DNA of 64,000 nucleotides from JAVBNC01 sp031551765 (GTDB lineage Bacteria; Desulfobacterota; Desulfovibrionia; Desulfovibrionales; Desulfovibrionaceae), in the NCBI GenBank assembly GCA_031551765.1, contig JAVBNC010000011.1:14715-78714 (forward strand), given 5' to 3'. Under the pieces are notes generated by a model. The model was given only the letters and a program-made list of their open reading frames with translations, was not told where the DNA came from and did not search any database. Position numbers and translations under genes: made by a program. Positions 54,086 to 63,861 of the stretch are shown in pieces; the first letter of the stretch is position 1, and each line of letters begins with the position of its first letter.

Positions 54086-54535
54086 ATGCGGATAGCGGAG
54101 TTCCTGACAAAAGAGCGTATAATTGACGAGATGAGCGCCTCGGACAAGACCGGGGCGTTGGAGGAACTTGCCGAACCGCTTCTCGCCGCCTTCCCCCGGC
54201 TGGACCGGGGGAAGGTGCTGCGGGTGCTGAACGAGCGCGAAGCGCTGGGCTCCACAGCCATGGAGCACGGCATAGCCATGCCCCACGGCAAAATAGCGGA
54301 CCTGCAGGCCCCGGCCCTGGTGTTGGGGCGCAGCCGCGCGGGCATAAATTTTGCGGGGGACCCGGCACGTCCCACGCACCTTTTTTTTCTGCTGCTCGCG
54401 CCTGAAGGGGCCGCCGGGCAGCATCTCGGCCTGCTGGGCGCTTTGGCCCGGCTGCTCAAGGACGCGGATTTCCGGGGGCGGATAACCCAGGCAACGGACC
54501 GGAACGATATCTGGCGCCTTTTCAGGGCGCTGTAA
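54086..54535 (+). CDS. ptsN: PTS IIA-type regulatory protein (PtsN-like, fructose family)
   Basis: 149 residues. A fructose/nitrogen-type EIIA with the phosphorylatable His67 in GIAMPHGK and the downstream FFLLLAPEG strand. PtsN-type proteins are regulators (potassium, nitrogen, envelope) rather than sugar carriers. It is followed 34 nt later by rapZ. No EI (ptsI/ptsP) or HPr is in the window. Confidence 0.88.
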   Translation: MRIAEFLTKERIIDEMSASDKTGALEELAEPLLAAFPRLDRGKVLRVLNEREALGSTAMEHGIAMPHGKIADLQAPALVLGRSRAGINFAGDPARPTHLFFLLLAPEGAAGQHLGLLGALARLLKDADFRGRITQATDRNDIWRLFRAL

Positions 54536-54569
54536 CAGGTTTTTCCCTTTGGCCCGGCAGGCGGACAAT

Positions 54570-55475
54570 ATGAGCACTTTCACCAACAATACGGCCACGG
54601 CGGCGGATTTTTCGGTCGTGATCGTGGCCGGTCTTTCCGGCGCGGGCAAAAGCACGGCCCTCAACGTGTTCGAGGACATGCGCTTTTTCACCATGGACGG
54701 GCTGCCCGGTCCGCTTTTGCCGGAACTCACCCGCCTGCTCACCCGGGACAACCTGCGCCATTTCAACGGCCTGGCCCTGGGCGTGAACCTGCTGCAGTCC
54801 GACTTTATCCGCGAATACGGCAACACACTGTCCGCGTTGCGCGAGCAGGGCATAACGCCCATGCTGCTGTTCACGGAAGCCCAGCCCGAGGCGCTGATGC
54901 GCCGCTACGCCACCACCCGCCGGCCGCACCCCCTGGAAAGCGAGGGCCTGGGCCTGGAACAGGCCCTGGAAGAGGAACGCGGCCGCCTGATACCCGTGCG
55001 GGATCTGGCGGACCTGATCATCGACACCTCCGACTATTCCATCCACGACCTGCGCCGCGTCATCCAGGGCAAGTGGCAGAGCGCGCAGGAACACGCCCAC
55101 ACCCTCAAGGTGCACTTGGTCTCCTTCGGCTTCAAGTACGGCACGCCGTCGGACGCGGACCTGGTCTTTGACCTGCGCTTTCTGCCCAACCCCTATTTCG
55201 TGCCGGAACTCAAGGCCTTTTCCGGCCTGGACAAACCCGTGGCCGACTATGTGCTGGGCCAGGAGCCGGGGCACACCTTCCGGAGACGCACCACGGATTA
55301 TCTGCTCTACATGCTTCCCTTGTACGAAGCGGAAGGGCGCTACCGCATCACCATCGGCATAGGCTGCACGGGCGGCCGCCACCGATCCGTGGCGTTTACG
55401 GAGTCTTTGTCCCGCTCGTTGACAAAGCGCGATTTTGCGGTATCCACGGAACACCGGCACCTGGAATTGGGGTGA
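54570..55475 (+). CDS. rapZ: RapZ/YvcJ-type nucleotide-binding protein
   Basis: 301 residues from ATG 54570. Walker A at 21-29 (GLSGAGKST), the D-site TMDGLPG, the [17 protein letters not shown] segment and the C-terminal [12 protein letters not shown] phosphate-binding loop. In E. coli RapZ binds small RNAs that control glucosamine-6-phosphate synthase; in other phyla the role is less clear. The typical rpoN-hpf-ptsN-rapZ order supports the assignment. Confidence 0.93.
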   Translation: MSTFTNNTATAADFSVVIVAGLSGAGKSTALNVFEDMRFFTMDGLPGPLLPELTRLLTRDNLRHFNGLALGVNLLQSDFIREYGNTLSALREQGITPMLLFTEAQPEALMRRYATTRRPHPLESEGLGLEQALEEERGRLIPVRDLADLIIDTSDYSIHDLRRVIQGKWQSAQEHAHTLKVHLVSFGFKYGTPSDADLVFDLRFLPNPYFVPELKAFSGLDKPVADYVLGQEPGHTFRRRTTDYLLYMLPLYEAEGRYRITIGIGCTGGRHRSVAFTESLSRSLTKRDFAVSTEHRHLELG

Positions 55476-55522
55476 TGTACTTTTGAACTGATGCGCGCAC
55501 CCCGCGCGCTATGAGGATAGGC

Positions 55523-55966
55523 ATGAGCAGCACGCAAACTTCGCAGGACGCCCTGGTGGGCGTGGTTCTGGTCACTCACGTGGATTACGGCGCGGCACTT
55601 CTGCGGGCGGCTGAGTTTATTCTGGGCCCCCTGCAGGATTGTTCATCCATTCAGGTGGACGTCTCGCTGGACGTGGATGTGACCGTCACCCGGCTGAAAG
55701 AGGCCGTCAGCCTGCTGGACAGGGGGAAAGGGATTATCGTGCTGACGGACATGTTCGGCGGCACCCCGACCAACCTCAGCCTGTCCCTTTTGGGTACCAA
55801 GGGCAATATCGAAGTGGTGACCGGGGTCAACCTGCCCATGCTGCTCAAGGTGTTCGAAAACCGGGGCACGGCCCTGGCCGACCTGGCGGAACTGGCCATG
55901 GACGCGGGACGTAAGGGCATTGTTTCCGCGGGCGGCATTCTGCGCAGCAAGACCAAGACCGGGTAG
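55523..55966 (+). CDS. PTS mannose/sorbose-type EIIA
   Basis: 147 residues from ATG 55523 (GAGG upstream; an ATG at 55511 is less likely). The active His19 sits in VLVTHVDYGAALL; the conserved LTDMFGGTPTN loop follows. It would receive phosphate from HPr. It is one of three adjacent mannose-class PTS genes; IID is missing here. Confidence 0.88.
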   Translation: MSSTQTSQDALVGVVLVTHVDYGAALLRAAEFILGPLQDCSSIQVDVSLDVDVTVTRLKEAVSLLDRGKGIIVLTDMFGGTPTNLSLSLLGTKGNIEVVTGVNLPMLLKVFENRGTALADLAELAMDAGRKGIVSAGGILRSKTKTG

Positions 55967-56006
55967 GGCGGTCAGCCGCTATACCACAACACGGCGCCGC
56001 AAACCG

Positions 56007-56495
56007 ATGGAAGAGGGAAAACGCCATAACACGCTCTGGTTCAGGGTGGACAACCGGCTGGTGCACGGGCAGATCATAGAGACCTGGCTGCCCTACACCG
56101 GCGCCACGCGGCTGGTGGTCTGCAACGAGCGCTTGGCTTCCGACCCTTTTCAGCAGCAGATTATGCTGCTGGCCGTGCCGTCGCGCATCACGGTGGATTT
56201 CGTGCCCGCCGCCGGGCTGGAAGCCGTGCTGGAAGCGGGCAGGGCCCGGCATGAAAAAATTCTGACCCTGTTCGCCACCTGCGGCGATGCTCAAAACGCG
56301 TTTTCCCTGGGAGTGGCTATCCATACCCTGAACATAGGCAACCTGCATTACTGCCCCGGCAAGCTGCAACTGTGCGACCACGTGGCCCTGGACGCCGGCG
56401 ACATGCAATGTCTGTCCTTTTTCAAACAGCAGGGCGTGCAGCTTGATTTCCGCTGCGTGCCCAACGACCCGGTACAGGTGAGGGAATGGCAATGA
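56007..56495 (+). CDS. PTS mannose/sorbose-type EIIB
   Basis: 162 residues. The active-site segment WFRVDNRLVHGQ carries His20. The rest follows the EIIB mannose-class pattern (VVCNERLASDPFQQQ, LNIGNLHY). It passes phosphate from EIIA to the incoming sugar. The Shine-Dalgarno is weak; the stop overlaps the EIIC start (ATGA). Confidence 0.88.
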   Translation: MEEGKRHNTLWFRVDNRLVHGQIIETWLPYTGATRLVVCNERLASDPFQQQIMLLAVPSRITVDFVPAAGLEAVLEAGRARHEKILTLFATCGDAQNAFSLGVAIHTLNIGNLHYCPGKLQLCDHVALDAGDMQCLSFFKQQGVQLDFRCVPNDPVQVREWQ

Positions 56496-57207
56496 CAGAC
56501 TTTATCCCCGCCCTGGTTCCCGCGCTGACCCCCTATCTGTTTCCCGCTTTTTTTTTGCCCTGCTGGCGCTGACGCGCTTTTGCGTCAACCTGGGCTTTCT
56601 TGACCGGCCGCTGGTAGTGGGCCTCTTGTGGGGGCTGTGGACGGGGGAGCTTTCCCCGGCCTTGCCCCTGGCGCTTTTTTATGAGCTGTTCTGGCTGGAT
56701 CTTTTCGCCGTGGGCACTTACGTGCCGCCCAACGCGCTGCTCCCCTTGCTGTGTCTGCTCACCCTGTCCCATATCATGGGGTTGGCGGATCCCTGGATCT
56801 TGAGCGTGCTGGCCCTGGTATTGCTGCCCATGGCCCACCTGGGCACCTGGCTGGAACTGCGCCACCGCCTCTGGCAGATCAGCGGGTACAACCGGCTGCT
56901 GCGCGCGTTCCGCATGGGGCGCTCGCTGGAGTTCGTTTCCTCCTGGGCTCTGGCCTTGTCCCTGGTCCAGCTTTTTTTCATGAATTTTTTGCTTTTTTTT
57001 GTTATTGCCTGGGCCAGCTGTCCCCTGCTCATGATGCTGGTGCCCTTTATCCCCGAAATGGACCACGTGCCGCCCCTGTCTTCCTGGACCATGCTCTGGG
57101 CCATAGGCGCGCTGGGCGGACTCATGGCCCTGCGCATCCGGCGCAGCTTCGCCCTGTTCTCGCTCATGGCGGGCGCTGCGGCGCTGTATGGTTTTGTGGT
57201 CGGATAG
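56492..57207 (+). pseudogene. PTS sorbose-class EIIC, frame broken in a T9 tract
   Basis: Starting at ATG 56492 the frame reads MTDFIPALVPALTP then stops at 56572. From the nine-T run (56548-56556) a second frame continues ALLALTRFCVNLGFLDRPLVVG and on to a stop at 57207, with several membrane helices and the EIIC-type LFAVGTYVPPNALLP. One extra T would join the two into about 239 residues. Whether the tract is a lesion, slippage or phase switch is unknown. No IID follows; instead a repeat begins 46 nt later. Confidence 0.75.
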
Positions 57208-57252
57208 AGCCATAGCTGCTTTTCCACCCCGCACCGAAGCCGGGAGCAAATT

Positions 57253-57374
57253 CCTTATCCCCCGGAGGGGCCGAAGCGGTCTTCCGCACAGGCCAGGCCC
57301 GCCAGGGCCATTGAGCGTAGGGGCCGGGCGCGATCCGGCTTTGCCGGTCGCGCATCTACCCGGCCCCACAGCGG
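57253..57374 (+). repeat. 125-bp dispersed structured repeat, copy B
   Basis: Aligns with 7418-7546 with an identical block at 57319-57355 and the same nested hairpins (outer GGGGCCGGG / CCCGGCCCC, inner GCGCGA(T)CCGGC-TTT-GCCGGTCGCGC). It lies between the EIIC gene and the hppA promoter. One copy is present in each of two unrelated intergenic regions 50 kb apart. Confidence 0.8.
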
Positions 57375-57377
57375 TAA

Positions 57378-57406
57378 TTGACAAGCAGCAGAGGGCAGTC
57401 TATACA
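57378..57406 (+). promoter_or_regulatory. Sigma-70-type promoter of hppA
   Basis: A perfect TTGACA (57378-57383) is separated by 17 nt from TATACA (57401-57406). It begins 4 nt after repeat copy B and lies about 80 nt upstream of the start codon. Confidence 0.75.
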
Positions 57407-57484
57407 TCGTCGTTTACATGAAACACGCCCTGCGGCGTCTTTTCCCATACACTACCCAACCGTCCCATCAGGGAGGAGAGCGAG

Positions 57485-59560
57485 ATGTCAGTCTTAGGTC
57501 TCTTGTTCGCGTTAGCCTGCGCCGGGTTCGCGATTTTTTACGGCATGAAGTCGAGTAAGGAAATCCTGGCCCTTCCCGCCGGGGACGAGCGCATGCAGGA
57601 AATTTCCAGCGCCATTCAGGAAGGCGCCAGCGCGTACCTGAAGCGTCAATACACCACCATTGCCATGGTGGGTGCGGCGCTTTTCCTTATGCTCTGGGTG
57701 CTGCTGGGCTTTGGCACCGCTTTCGGCTTCGCCTTGGGCGCGGCCCTGTCCGGCGCGGCCGGTTTCATCGGCATGAACGTGTCCGTGCGCGCCAACGTGC
57801 GCACCACGGAAGCGGCCAAGGAAGGGCTGGAAAAAGCCCTGGACGTGGCCTTCAAAGGCGGCGCCATCACCGGTTTCCTGGTGGTGGGCCTGGGCCTGGC
57901 CGGGGTGGCCGGGTATTACCTGCTGCTCTCGCTCTTCAGCAGCGCGGCCCCGGTTGACGTGATCAAACCCCTGGTGGGCCTTGGTTTCGGCGGCTCGCTC
58001 ATCTCCATTTTTGCGCGTCTCGGCGGCGGCATCTTCACCAAGGGCGCGGACGTGGGCGCCGACCTGGTGGGCAAGGTGGAAGCCGGCATCCCTGAGGACG
58101 ACCCCAGAAACCCCGCCGTTATCGCGGACAACGTGGGCGACAACGTGGGCGACTGCGCCGGTATGGCCGCCGACCTCTTTGAAACTTACGCGGTGACCAT
58201 TATCGCCACCATGCTGCTGGGCGCGCTGCTCATCAAGGGCGCGGAACTGCGGGCCATTGTGTACCCCCTGGTGCTGGGCGGCTTTTCCATTATCGCTTCC
58301 GTCATCGGCTGCCGCTTCGTGAAGATCGACGACGACAAAAAGATCATGAAGGCCCTGTACAAAGGCTTGATCGTGGCCGGCGGCATTGCGGTGTTCGGCT
58401 TCTACCCCATCACCGCCATGTTCATGCCCGACGACGCCCTGAAAAGCGCCATGGGCCTGGCCAGCGGCGCGCACGCCCGTCTGTACGGCTCCGCGCTCAT
58501 CGGCCTTATTCTCACCGGCATTATGGTCTATGTGACCGAATACTACACCGCCACGGAATACAAGCCCGTGCGCTACGTGGCGGAAGCCTCCCAGACCGGC
58601 CACGCCACCAACATCATCGCGGGCCTGGCCCTGTCCATGCGTTCCACCGCCTACCCGGTGCTGGCCGTGTGTTTCAGCATTTACGCCTCCTACATGCTGG
58701 CGGGCCTGTACGGTATCGCCATTGCCGCCACGTCCATGCTTTCCATGACCGGCATTATCGTGGCCATTGACGCGTACGGCCCCATCACCGACAACGCCGG
58801 CGGCATTGCCGAGATGGCGGAATTGGACGATTCCGTGCGCGCCGTCACCGACCCCCTGGACGCCGTGGGCAACACCACCAAGGCCGTGACCAAGGGCTAC
58901 GCCATCGGTTCCGCGGGCCTGGCCGCCCTGGTGCTGTTCGCGGACTACACCCACGCCCTGGAAGCGGGCGGGCGCCACGTCAGCTTTGACCTGTCCAACC
59001 CGGCTGTTATCATCGGCCTGTTCATCGGCGGCATGGTGCCGTACCTCTTCGGCGCCATGGCCATGGAAGCCGTGGGCCGCGCCGCTGGTTCCGTGGTCAA
59101 CGAAGTGCGCCGCCAGTTCCGCGAAATCGCGGGCATTATGGAACGCACCGCCAAGCCCGACTACTCCCGCACCGTGGACATGCTGACCAAAGCCGCCATT
59201 CAGGAAATGATCGTGCCTTCCCTGCTGCCCGTGCTCATTCCCGTGGTGGTGGGTTTCGGCGTGCGCTGGCTCATGGGGCCGGACGCCGGGGTGCAGGCCC
59301 TGGGCGGCCTCTTGATGGGCACCATCGTCACCGGCATTTTCGTGGCCGTGTCCATGACCACCGGCGGCGGCGCCTGGGACAACGCCAAAAAGTACATTGA
59401 AGACGACAACTACGGCGGCAAGGGTTCCGATACCCACAAGGCCGCGGTTACCGGCGACACCGTGGGCGACCCCTACAAGGATACCGCCGGCCCGGCCATC
59501 AACCCGCTGATCAAGATCATCAACATCGTGGCGCTGCTTATCGTGCCGCTGCTGGTCTAA
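57485..59560 (+). CDS. hppA: Membrane-bound proton-translocating pyrophosphatase
   Basis: 691 residues with about 16 transmembrane helices. The pyrophosphate site is seen in [39 protein letters not shown] and the C-terminal [28 protein letters not shown] places Lys466 and Thr469 at the positions that mark the K+-independent class. Pyrophosphate from biosynthesis and sulfate activation would drive proton pumping; that physiology is inferred. GGGAGGAGAG precedes the ATG. Confidence 0.97.
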   Translation: MSVLGLLFALACAGFAIFYGMKSSKEILALPAGDERMQEISSAIQEGASAYLKRQYTTIAMVGAALFLMLWVLLGFGTAFGFALGAALSGAAGFIGMNVSVRANVRTTEAAKEGLEKALDVAFKGGAITGFLVVGLGLAGVAGYYLLLSLFSSAAPVDVIKPLVGLGFGGSLISIFARLGGGIFTKGADVGADLVGKVEAGIPEDDPRNPAVIADNVGDNVGDCAGMAADLFETYAVTIIATMLLGALLIKGAELRAIVYPLVLGGFSIIASVIGCRFVKIDDDKKIMKALYKGLIVAGGIAVFGFYPITAMFMPDDALKSAMGLASGAHARLYGSALIGLILTGIMVYVTEYYTATEYKPVRYVAEASQTGHATNIIAGLALSMRSTAYPVLAVCFSIYASYMLAGLYGIAIAATSMLSMTGIIVAIDAYGPITDNAGGIAEMAELDDSVRAVTDPLDAVGNTTKAVTKGYAIGSAGLAALVLFADYTHALEAGGRHVSFDLSNPAVIIGLFIGGMVPYLFGAMAMEAVGRAAGSVVNEVRRQFREIAGIMERTAKPDYSRTVDMLTKAAIQEMIVPSLLPVLIPVVVGFGVRWLMGPDAGVQALGGLLMGTIVTGIFVAVSMTTGGGAWDNAKKYIEDDNYGGKGSDTHKAAVTGDTVGDPYKDTAGPAINPLIKIINIVALLIVPLLV

Positions 59561-59576
59561 GCGATACGCCGGAAGG

Positions 59577-59616
59577 CAACAAAAAAGGGATCCTTGACGG
59601 GATCCCTTTTTTGTTG
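59577..59616. terminator. Bidirectional terminator after hppA
   Basis: A perfect 17-bp stem (59577-59593 with 59600-59616), 6-nt loop, with A and T runs in the outer stem, serves both hppA (plus) and the glycosyltransferase (minus), whose stop is 14 nt further. Confidence 0.92.
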
Positions 59617-59630
59617 CCCGAGTTCCAGTG

Positions 59631-60824
59631 TCAGGAGGGCAGGGCGTCCAGGGTAGCCTGCCATTCCGGGGTAAGCAGCCCCCTGACCTGCAGCAGGTGG
59701 CGCAAAAACAGGGCCAGTTCCCGCGCATCCTTGTCCCGGCCCTGAAGCTGGCGCAGTTTGATCAGTTCCAGGTAGGTCTGGGGCCGTTCCTGCATGCTCA
59801 GGGCCTGAGTGAGAAAGCGTTCCGCCCGCTCCAGCCTTTTGTCCAGACGGGCCAGCATGGCGCGGAGCAGCCAGAGTTCCGTCACGTCCGCGTGATTGAG
59901 GGCGGCGTAACACAGGCAGAGCTGGGCTTCCTTGAGCTTGCCCTGGTGCATGAGCCCCTGGCTGGCGGCCCAGTACTGCTCAAAGCTCGCGGCATCGGGG
60001 CAGGGCGACGCGGGAGGATTGAGGTAAGGCGCTTGCAGCAGGCGTTCCAGTTTCGGCAAAAAGCGCTGGATTTTTTTGTCACGCAGCGTTTTTTTCCGGG
60101 CTTGGTCATAGAACTTTTGCAGGGCGTGCGCGTATTCCGGGGCCGCCACGTCCGCCCGGCCCCGGCGCAGCTTCTGCTCGAAATCCTGTTGGGAGCGGTA
60201 GAAATAGTGATTGATCCTGGCCAGTTTGCCGGTGGAGGGCGCAAAAGGGGTGTTGCCGGGAATGGGGCAGTGGTCTTCCGTGACGGCGTAATTGCCCGGC
60301 GTGTAGTCGAAACTGTGCGGCGTGGGCACGGACGAAACGCGGCCGGGCTGCACAAAGCTTTTGATGTGGATGTCGTCCGGCATTTCTTCCGGCGGGAAGC
60401 ATTCCGTGTAGGCATGCAGCACCGGGCCGTCCGGCCGTCCAAGGTGGCCGGAAGAGGAAAAGATGCGCCAGGTCAGCCCCAGGCCCGCGTGGGCTTCAAA
60501 TTCGGAAAGTAGCAGACGCAGGTCGGTATCGCGCGTGGGGCAGACGAACTCATCCAGGTCCAGGAAGCCTATCCACTTGAATTCAGTGCCGAAATCATCC
60601 AGGCAGTTCTGGTAGCAGGGCATTTGCATGGACTGGCCCGCCACCCGGCGCACAGTGACCAGGTCCGGACCGGCAAAGCCGTCCAGTAGCTCCTGCACGG
60701 GCCGCGCGCTCATGTTGTCGTAAATAATGAAGTGCTCCACGCCGAGCAGGGTGTGGTAGGCGATCCATTCCTTGAGGAACGGGTCTTCATCTTTGACGAT
60801 GCAGCAGAGGGCGAGGTAGCGCAT
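59631..60824 (-). CDS. Glycosyltransferase (GT2/GT92-like) with TPR-like C-terminus
   Basis: 397 residues from ATG 60824; the longer open frame to 61412 is rejected because it runs antiparallel-overlapping cca. The N-terminus CCIVKDEDPFLKEWIAYHTLLG and YDNMS match the glycosyltransferase family 2_4/92 pattern; the DxD metal motif is FLDLDEF. A C-terminal helical part (about 290-397) has TPR-like periodicity (RLERAERFLTQALSM). Donor and acceptor are unknown. It starts 5 nt after cca, in the same unit. Confidence 0.8.
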   Translation of the reverse strand: MRYLALCCIVKDEDPFLKEWIAYHTLLGVEHFIIYDNMSARPVQELLDGFAGPDLVTVRRVAGQSMQMPCYQNCLDDFGTEFKWIGFLDLDEFVCPTRDTDLRLLLSEFEAHAGLGLTWRIFSSSGHLGRPDGPVLHAYTECFPPEEMPDDIHIKSFVQPGRVSSVPTPHSFDYTPGNYAVTEDHCPIPGNTPFAPSTGKLARINHYFYRSQQDFEQKLRRGRADVAAPEYAHALQKFYDQARKKTLRDKKIQRFLPKLERLLQAPYLNPPASPCPDAASFEQYWAASQGLMHQGKLKEAQLCLCYAALNHADVTELWLLRAMLARLDKRLERAERFLTQALSMQERPQTYLELIKLRQLQGRDKDARELALFLRHLLQVRGLLTPEWQATLDALPS

Positions 60825-60829
60825 GGGAA

Positions 60830-61987
60830 TTACCGGAGGGGGCCGTGCTGGCCAGCCAAGGCCTGGCAGCGGAGTTCCCTGAGTTTTTTGCCGGAAGAGG
60901 CACCCTGGTTGCGCTGTTGCACCGGCAAGGACACGGCGAGAATACGGGCAAGATCCGCAAAAAGCAACGGCATCAGGCCTTGGTTGCCGGAATCCGCGGC
61001 GACCAGGGCGGCAAAGGGCTGTATAAGACCCGGCTGGTGCAGTTCCAGCAAAAGATCCACCCTGGTGCCGGGCCGCAGGCGCGTGTACCAGCCGCCTTTC
61101 ATGTGCAGGCGCGCGGCCAGAACCCCGGCTTTTTCCCAGCGGACTGACAGGCGCAGGCGGCGGGCCAGGGCGCGGGCCAGGGTTTCCCCGCGCGTCTCGT
61201 GGCCTATGTGCTTGGGCAGCAAGGTGGGGTCCGTGCCGCCCTTGCCCAGGTCGTGGCACAGCGCCATCCAGGCGGCCAGGGCTGCTGCCTCGCGTGGCAC
61301 TTGGGGAAGCGCGCCGCACAGCGCGGCGGCTTTGTCCATGACCTCCGCCGTGTGCTCCAGCGCGGAAAGCGTGCCGTGAAAAGCTTCCGGCCCGGCGGGC
61401 ACGGCGGCGCAAGGCTCCAGTTCCTCAAACCAGGGGGCAAGGCAGCCGCCCTGGGCCAGCACGCGCAGGAAACGCCCAGGCAGCGGGCTTTCCAGGGCCT
61501 TTTGCACTTCACGGCCCACGCGTTCGGCGGCGAGGGGGGCGAGCAGCTGCTCTTCCGCCGCCTGGCGCATGCCGTCCAGTGTGTCCGGGTGGAGCGTGAA
61601 ATCCGGCAGCAGCGCGGCGAAACGCGCGGCCCGGAAAACCCGCGCCGGGTCCTGCCGGAAGGCCATGGGGGAAGCGGGGCGGAGTATCTTGTCCCGCAGG
61701 TCCGCCAAGGCCAGCGGGTGGGCGTGCAGCAGGCCGGATTCCTCCAGGGCCAGGGCGTTGATGGTGAAATCCCGCGCGGCCAGATCCTCGGTAATGTTCG
61801 CGCCGCGCAGGGGCACGTGGTCGTTGCCGTCCGCAAGATACACGGGTTCGCGCCGCCCTACGGCATGAATCCTGGGGCTGGAGCGCAGAAATTCGCTCAC
61901 CGGGCCGTCAAAGACCCAGTCCAGCTCCCTGGGGGGAAGACCCAGCAGCAAGTCGCGCACAGCGCCGCCCACAAGATAATAGCGCAT
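60830..61987 (-). CDS. cca: CCA-adding enzyme / tRNA nucleotidyltransferase with HD domain
   Basis: 385 residues from ATG 61987. The nucleotidyltransferase site is LVGGAVRDLLLG with RELDWVF; the ARDFTINALAL and DPARVFRAARFAA motifs follow. A C-terminal HD phosphohydrolase part has CHDLGKGG. The length and HD domain fit the multifunctional CCA enzyme. It repairs or adds the CCA tail of tRNAs. It is upstream of the glycosyltransferase gene. Confidence 0.93.
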   Translation of the reverse strand: MRYYLVGGAVRDLLLGLPPRELDWVFDGPVSEFLRSSPRIHAVGRREPVYLADGNDHVPLRGANITEDLAARDFTINALALEESGLLHAHPLALADLRDKILRPASPMAFRQDPARVFRAARFAALLPDFTLHPDTLDGMRQAAEEQLLAPLAAERVGREVQKALESPLPGRFLRVLAQGGCLAPWFEELEPCAAVPAGPEAFHGTLSALEHTAEVMDKAAALCGALPQVPREAAALAAWMALCHDLGKGGTDPTLLPKHIGHETRGETLARALARRLRLSVRWEKAGVLAARLHMKGGWYTRLRPGTRVDLLLELHQPGLIQPFAALVAADSGNQGLMPLLFADLARILAVSLPVQQRNQGASSGKKLRELRCQALAGQHGPLR

Positions 61988-62103
61988 CGGCAGTTCCAGG
62001 TTGTGAAAAAAATGTGTACAATGCCGAACAGATGTCGGGTTATCCGTCAGCATAACAAAGAACATTTCCCGAGAAAAGCCCGTGAGCGGCTTGCCGGAGC
62101 GCC

Positions 62104-63024
62104 ATGCCCGCACCATTCCCCTGTATCCTTTTGCATGAAGGCCTTGCCCCCCACGCCGTTCCTTTGGCCGGGCGGCAGGCTCTTAAGGCCCTTGGCGTGA
62201 ATGCCGTTTTCCCCTTGTCGCCGGAAAAAGCGCCTCTTTGGGAAGGCCCCGTGCCCGGCCGCGTGGCGCGGGAAGGGGCCGGACCGCCGGTTTTTCTGTG
62301 CGGGGACTGTTCGTCCACCTTTGACGCGGCCTGGGAGCTTTCCCGGCGCGGCTGCCTGCCGCCCTGGGGCGCCGTGCTGGCGCTGGCGCAGACCAGCGGG
62401 CGCGGCCAGTTGCGGCGGCCCTGGCATTCGCCGCCGGGCAATCTTTATGTTTCCTTCCGCTTGCCGGATGACGCTGTTTTCGCCCACGACGCTGCCCCCC
62501 TGGTTGTGGGGCTGCTGGTACAAAAAGCTCTTGCCGCCTTGCATGTCCAAACCCTGCTCAAGTGGCCCAACGATATTCTGCTGCCCGACGGCAATCTGGG
62601 AGCCAAGGCCGGCGGCCTGCTGCTGGAAGAGCGTGACGGAACGCTGCTGGCGGGCCTGGGGCTGAACCTGGGTCATACGCCGGACCCCGCTGTGCTGCGC
62701 GAGGCACATGCCGTCCCGGCCGCTTCCCTGCCCGTCCGCTTTGCGCCGCTCCCGCTGTGGCTGGAGCTTGCTTCCGCCATACAGCGGAAACACGCGGCCT
62801 TGCGGCTGCTTCCCCAGACAGAGCTGATGCTGCGCGTGGAAACGGTGCTGGCCTGGAAGGACTTGCCTCTGAAAGCAAAAGACGATAACAGCGTTTTTAC
62901 TGGACGGTTTATTGGCTTGACGGAGAAGGGCGCATTGCTGCTTCGCAGCCGGGAGGGCCTTGTGCACTGCGCCTATTCCGGAAGCATTGTTCCGGACTTG
63001 CGGTGTGATTCGCCGGAAATGTGA
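62104..63024 (+). CDS. birA: Biotin-[acetyl-CoA-carboxylase] ligase
   Basis: 306 residues. The catalytic motif GRGQLRRPWHSPPGN, LKWPNDIL and KAGGLLLE are clear. The first about 75 residues are not a winged helix-turn-helix, so this is a class I-type ligase that should not repress transcription. A short C-terminal beta domain is present. It activates biotin and attaches it to carboxylases. It is divergent from cca. Confidence 0.92.
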   Translation: MPAPFPCILLHEGLAPHAVPLAGRQALKALGVNAVFPLSPEKAPLWEGPVPGRVAREGAGPPVFLCGDCSSTFDAAWELSRRGCLPPWGAVLALAQTSGRGQLRRPWHSPPGNLYVSFRLPDDAVFAHDAAPLVVGLLVQKALAALHVQTLLKWPNDILLPDGNLGAKAGGLLLEERDGTLLAGLGLNLGHTPDPAVLREAHAVPAASLPVRFAPLPLWLELASAIQRKHAALRLLPQTELMLRVETVLAWKDLPLKAKDDNSVFTGRFIGLTEKGALLLRSREGLVHCAYSGSIVPDLRCDSPEM

Positions 63025-63125
63025 CAGTGGAATAGGTTTTGCAGTCACCTGTTTGCGCACGTGCAAGGCGCCGCCGAAACGATACGCGGCGGAACGCTTT
63101 GCCCATAACGCGCCGGAGGGGCCAA

Positions 63126-63644
63126 GTGAAACATAACACCATATCTACGCGCTGGCGGTATTGGATTTTTGCGGCGGCGCTGTTGACGTTTGCCCTACCC
63201 GCCACAGGTCTGGCGGCGGAGCAGACCTCGGGCAAGGCGGTATCCAAACGCGCTGCCGCAAAAGAAGAAAAGGCCCGCCTGGACCGCATTGCCGCCTTAA
63301 GCTGGAAAAACACGCCCGCCTCGTCTCCCCTGACCATTACCCATCCCGACCTCAAAAGCGAAAAACAAGAACTGATCGTCCCGCCGGACTCCCTTAAGAC
63401 CGACAAGAGCAAGGCCGTCCCTTTGAAAAAAGGATCCGCCCTTTCCTGGTCCTTAGCCGTGGAGTCGCATAATTCGGCAGAGGCGAACCTGCGTTTTGAC
63501 AACAGCTACCGCTATGAGGATTTCCTGCGCACCAGAGAGAGAGCCAGGGAACAAGGCAAGGGCGACGTGTCTTTCCTGCCCGGAAAGGCGGAAGACGCGT
63601 TGCCGCTGCAAGAGATCAAGCTCGGCATGCAGTTGGCGTTTTAG
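63126..63644 (+). CDS. Exported small protein of unknown function
   Basis: 172 residues from GTG 63126 with GGAGG upstream. Signal peptide about 1-32 (GLAAEQ). The mature chain is Lys/Glu-rich near the N-terminus, then polar, with ALSWSLAVESHNSAEANLRFDNSYRYEDFL. I do not recognise a family. It has its own terminator, and the start choice is supported by the ribosome site. Confidence 0.7.
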   Translation: MKHNTISTRWRYWIFAAALLTFALPATGLAAEQTSGKAVSKRAAAKEEKARLDRIAALSWKNTPASSPLTITHPDLKSEKQELIVPPDSLKTDKSKAVPLKKGSALSWSLAVESHNSAEANLRFDNSYRYEDFLRTRERAREQGKGDVSFLPGKAEDALPLQEIKLGMQLAF

Positions 63645-63653
63645 CCCGCTAAA

Positions 63654-63694
63654 ATACAAAGAGCCGCCGGAATGCATCAGGCGGCTCTTTGTAT
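63654..63694. terminator. Bidirectional terminator between the exported unknown and tRNA-Leu
   Basis: A perfect 15-bp stem (63654-63668 with 63680-63694) with an 11-nt loop ends the unknown gene on the plus strand; on the minus strand it lies 12 nt beyond the tRNA 3' end and gives a T run. Confidence 0.85.
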
Positions 63695-63706
63695 TTCAGC
63701 TTTGCA

Positions 63707-63792
63707 TGGTGCCGTGGGGGAGACTCGAACTCCCACGCGACTAGCGCACTACCCCCTCAAGATAGCGTGTCTACCAGTTCCACCACCACGGC
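63707..63792 (-). tRNA. tRNA-Leu(GAG)
   Basis: 86 nt, long-variable-arm tRNA. The acceptor GCCGTGG pairs with CCACGGC; the anticodon loop is TTGAGGG, anticodon GAG; the variable arm is TGCG-CTAGT-CGCG; the T arm is GGGAG-TTCGAGT-CTCCC. The CCA end is encoded. It reads CUC and CUU leucine codons. Confidence 0.95.
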
Positions 63793-63861
63793 ATTCAAAA
63801 TCGTCTTTTTGCATTCTGCTTCCTTGGCAGAGCACAAAAATCCTAATTTTGATTTTAAAAA

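Noticed and set aside
60825..61412. N-terminal extension of the glycosyltransferase frame
   Set aside because: It runs through cca in another frame with no domain match.
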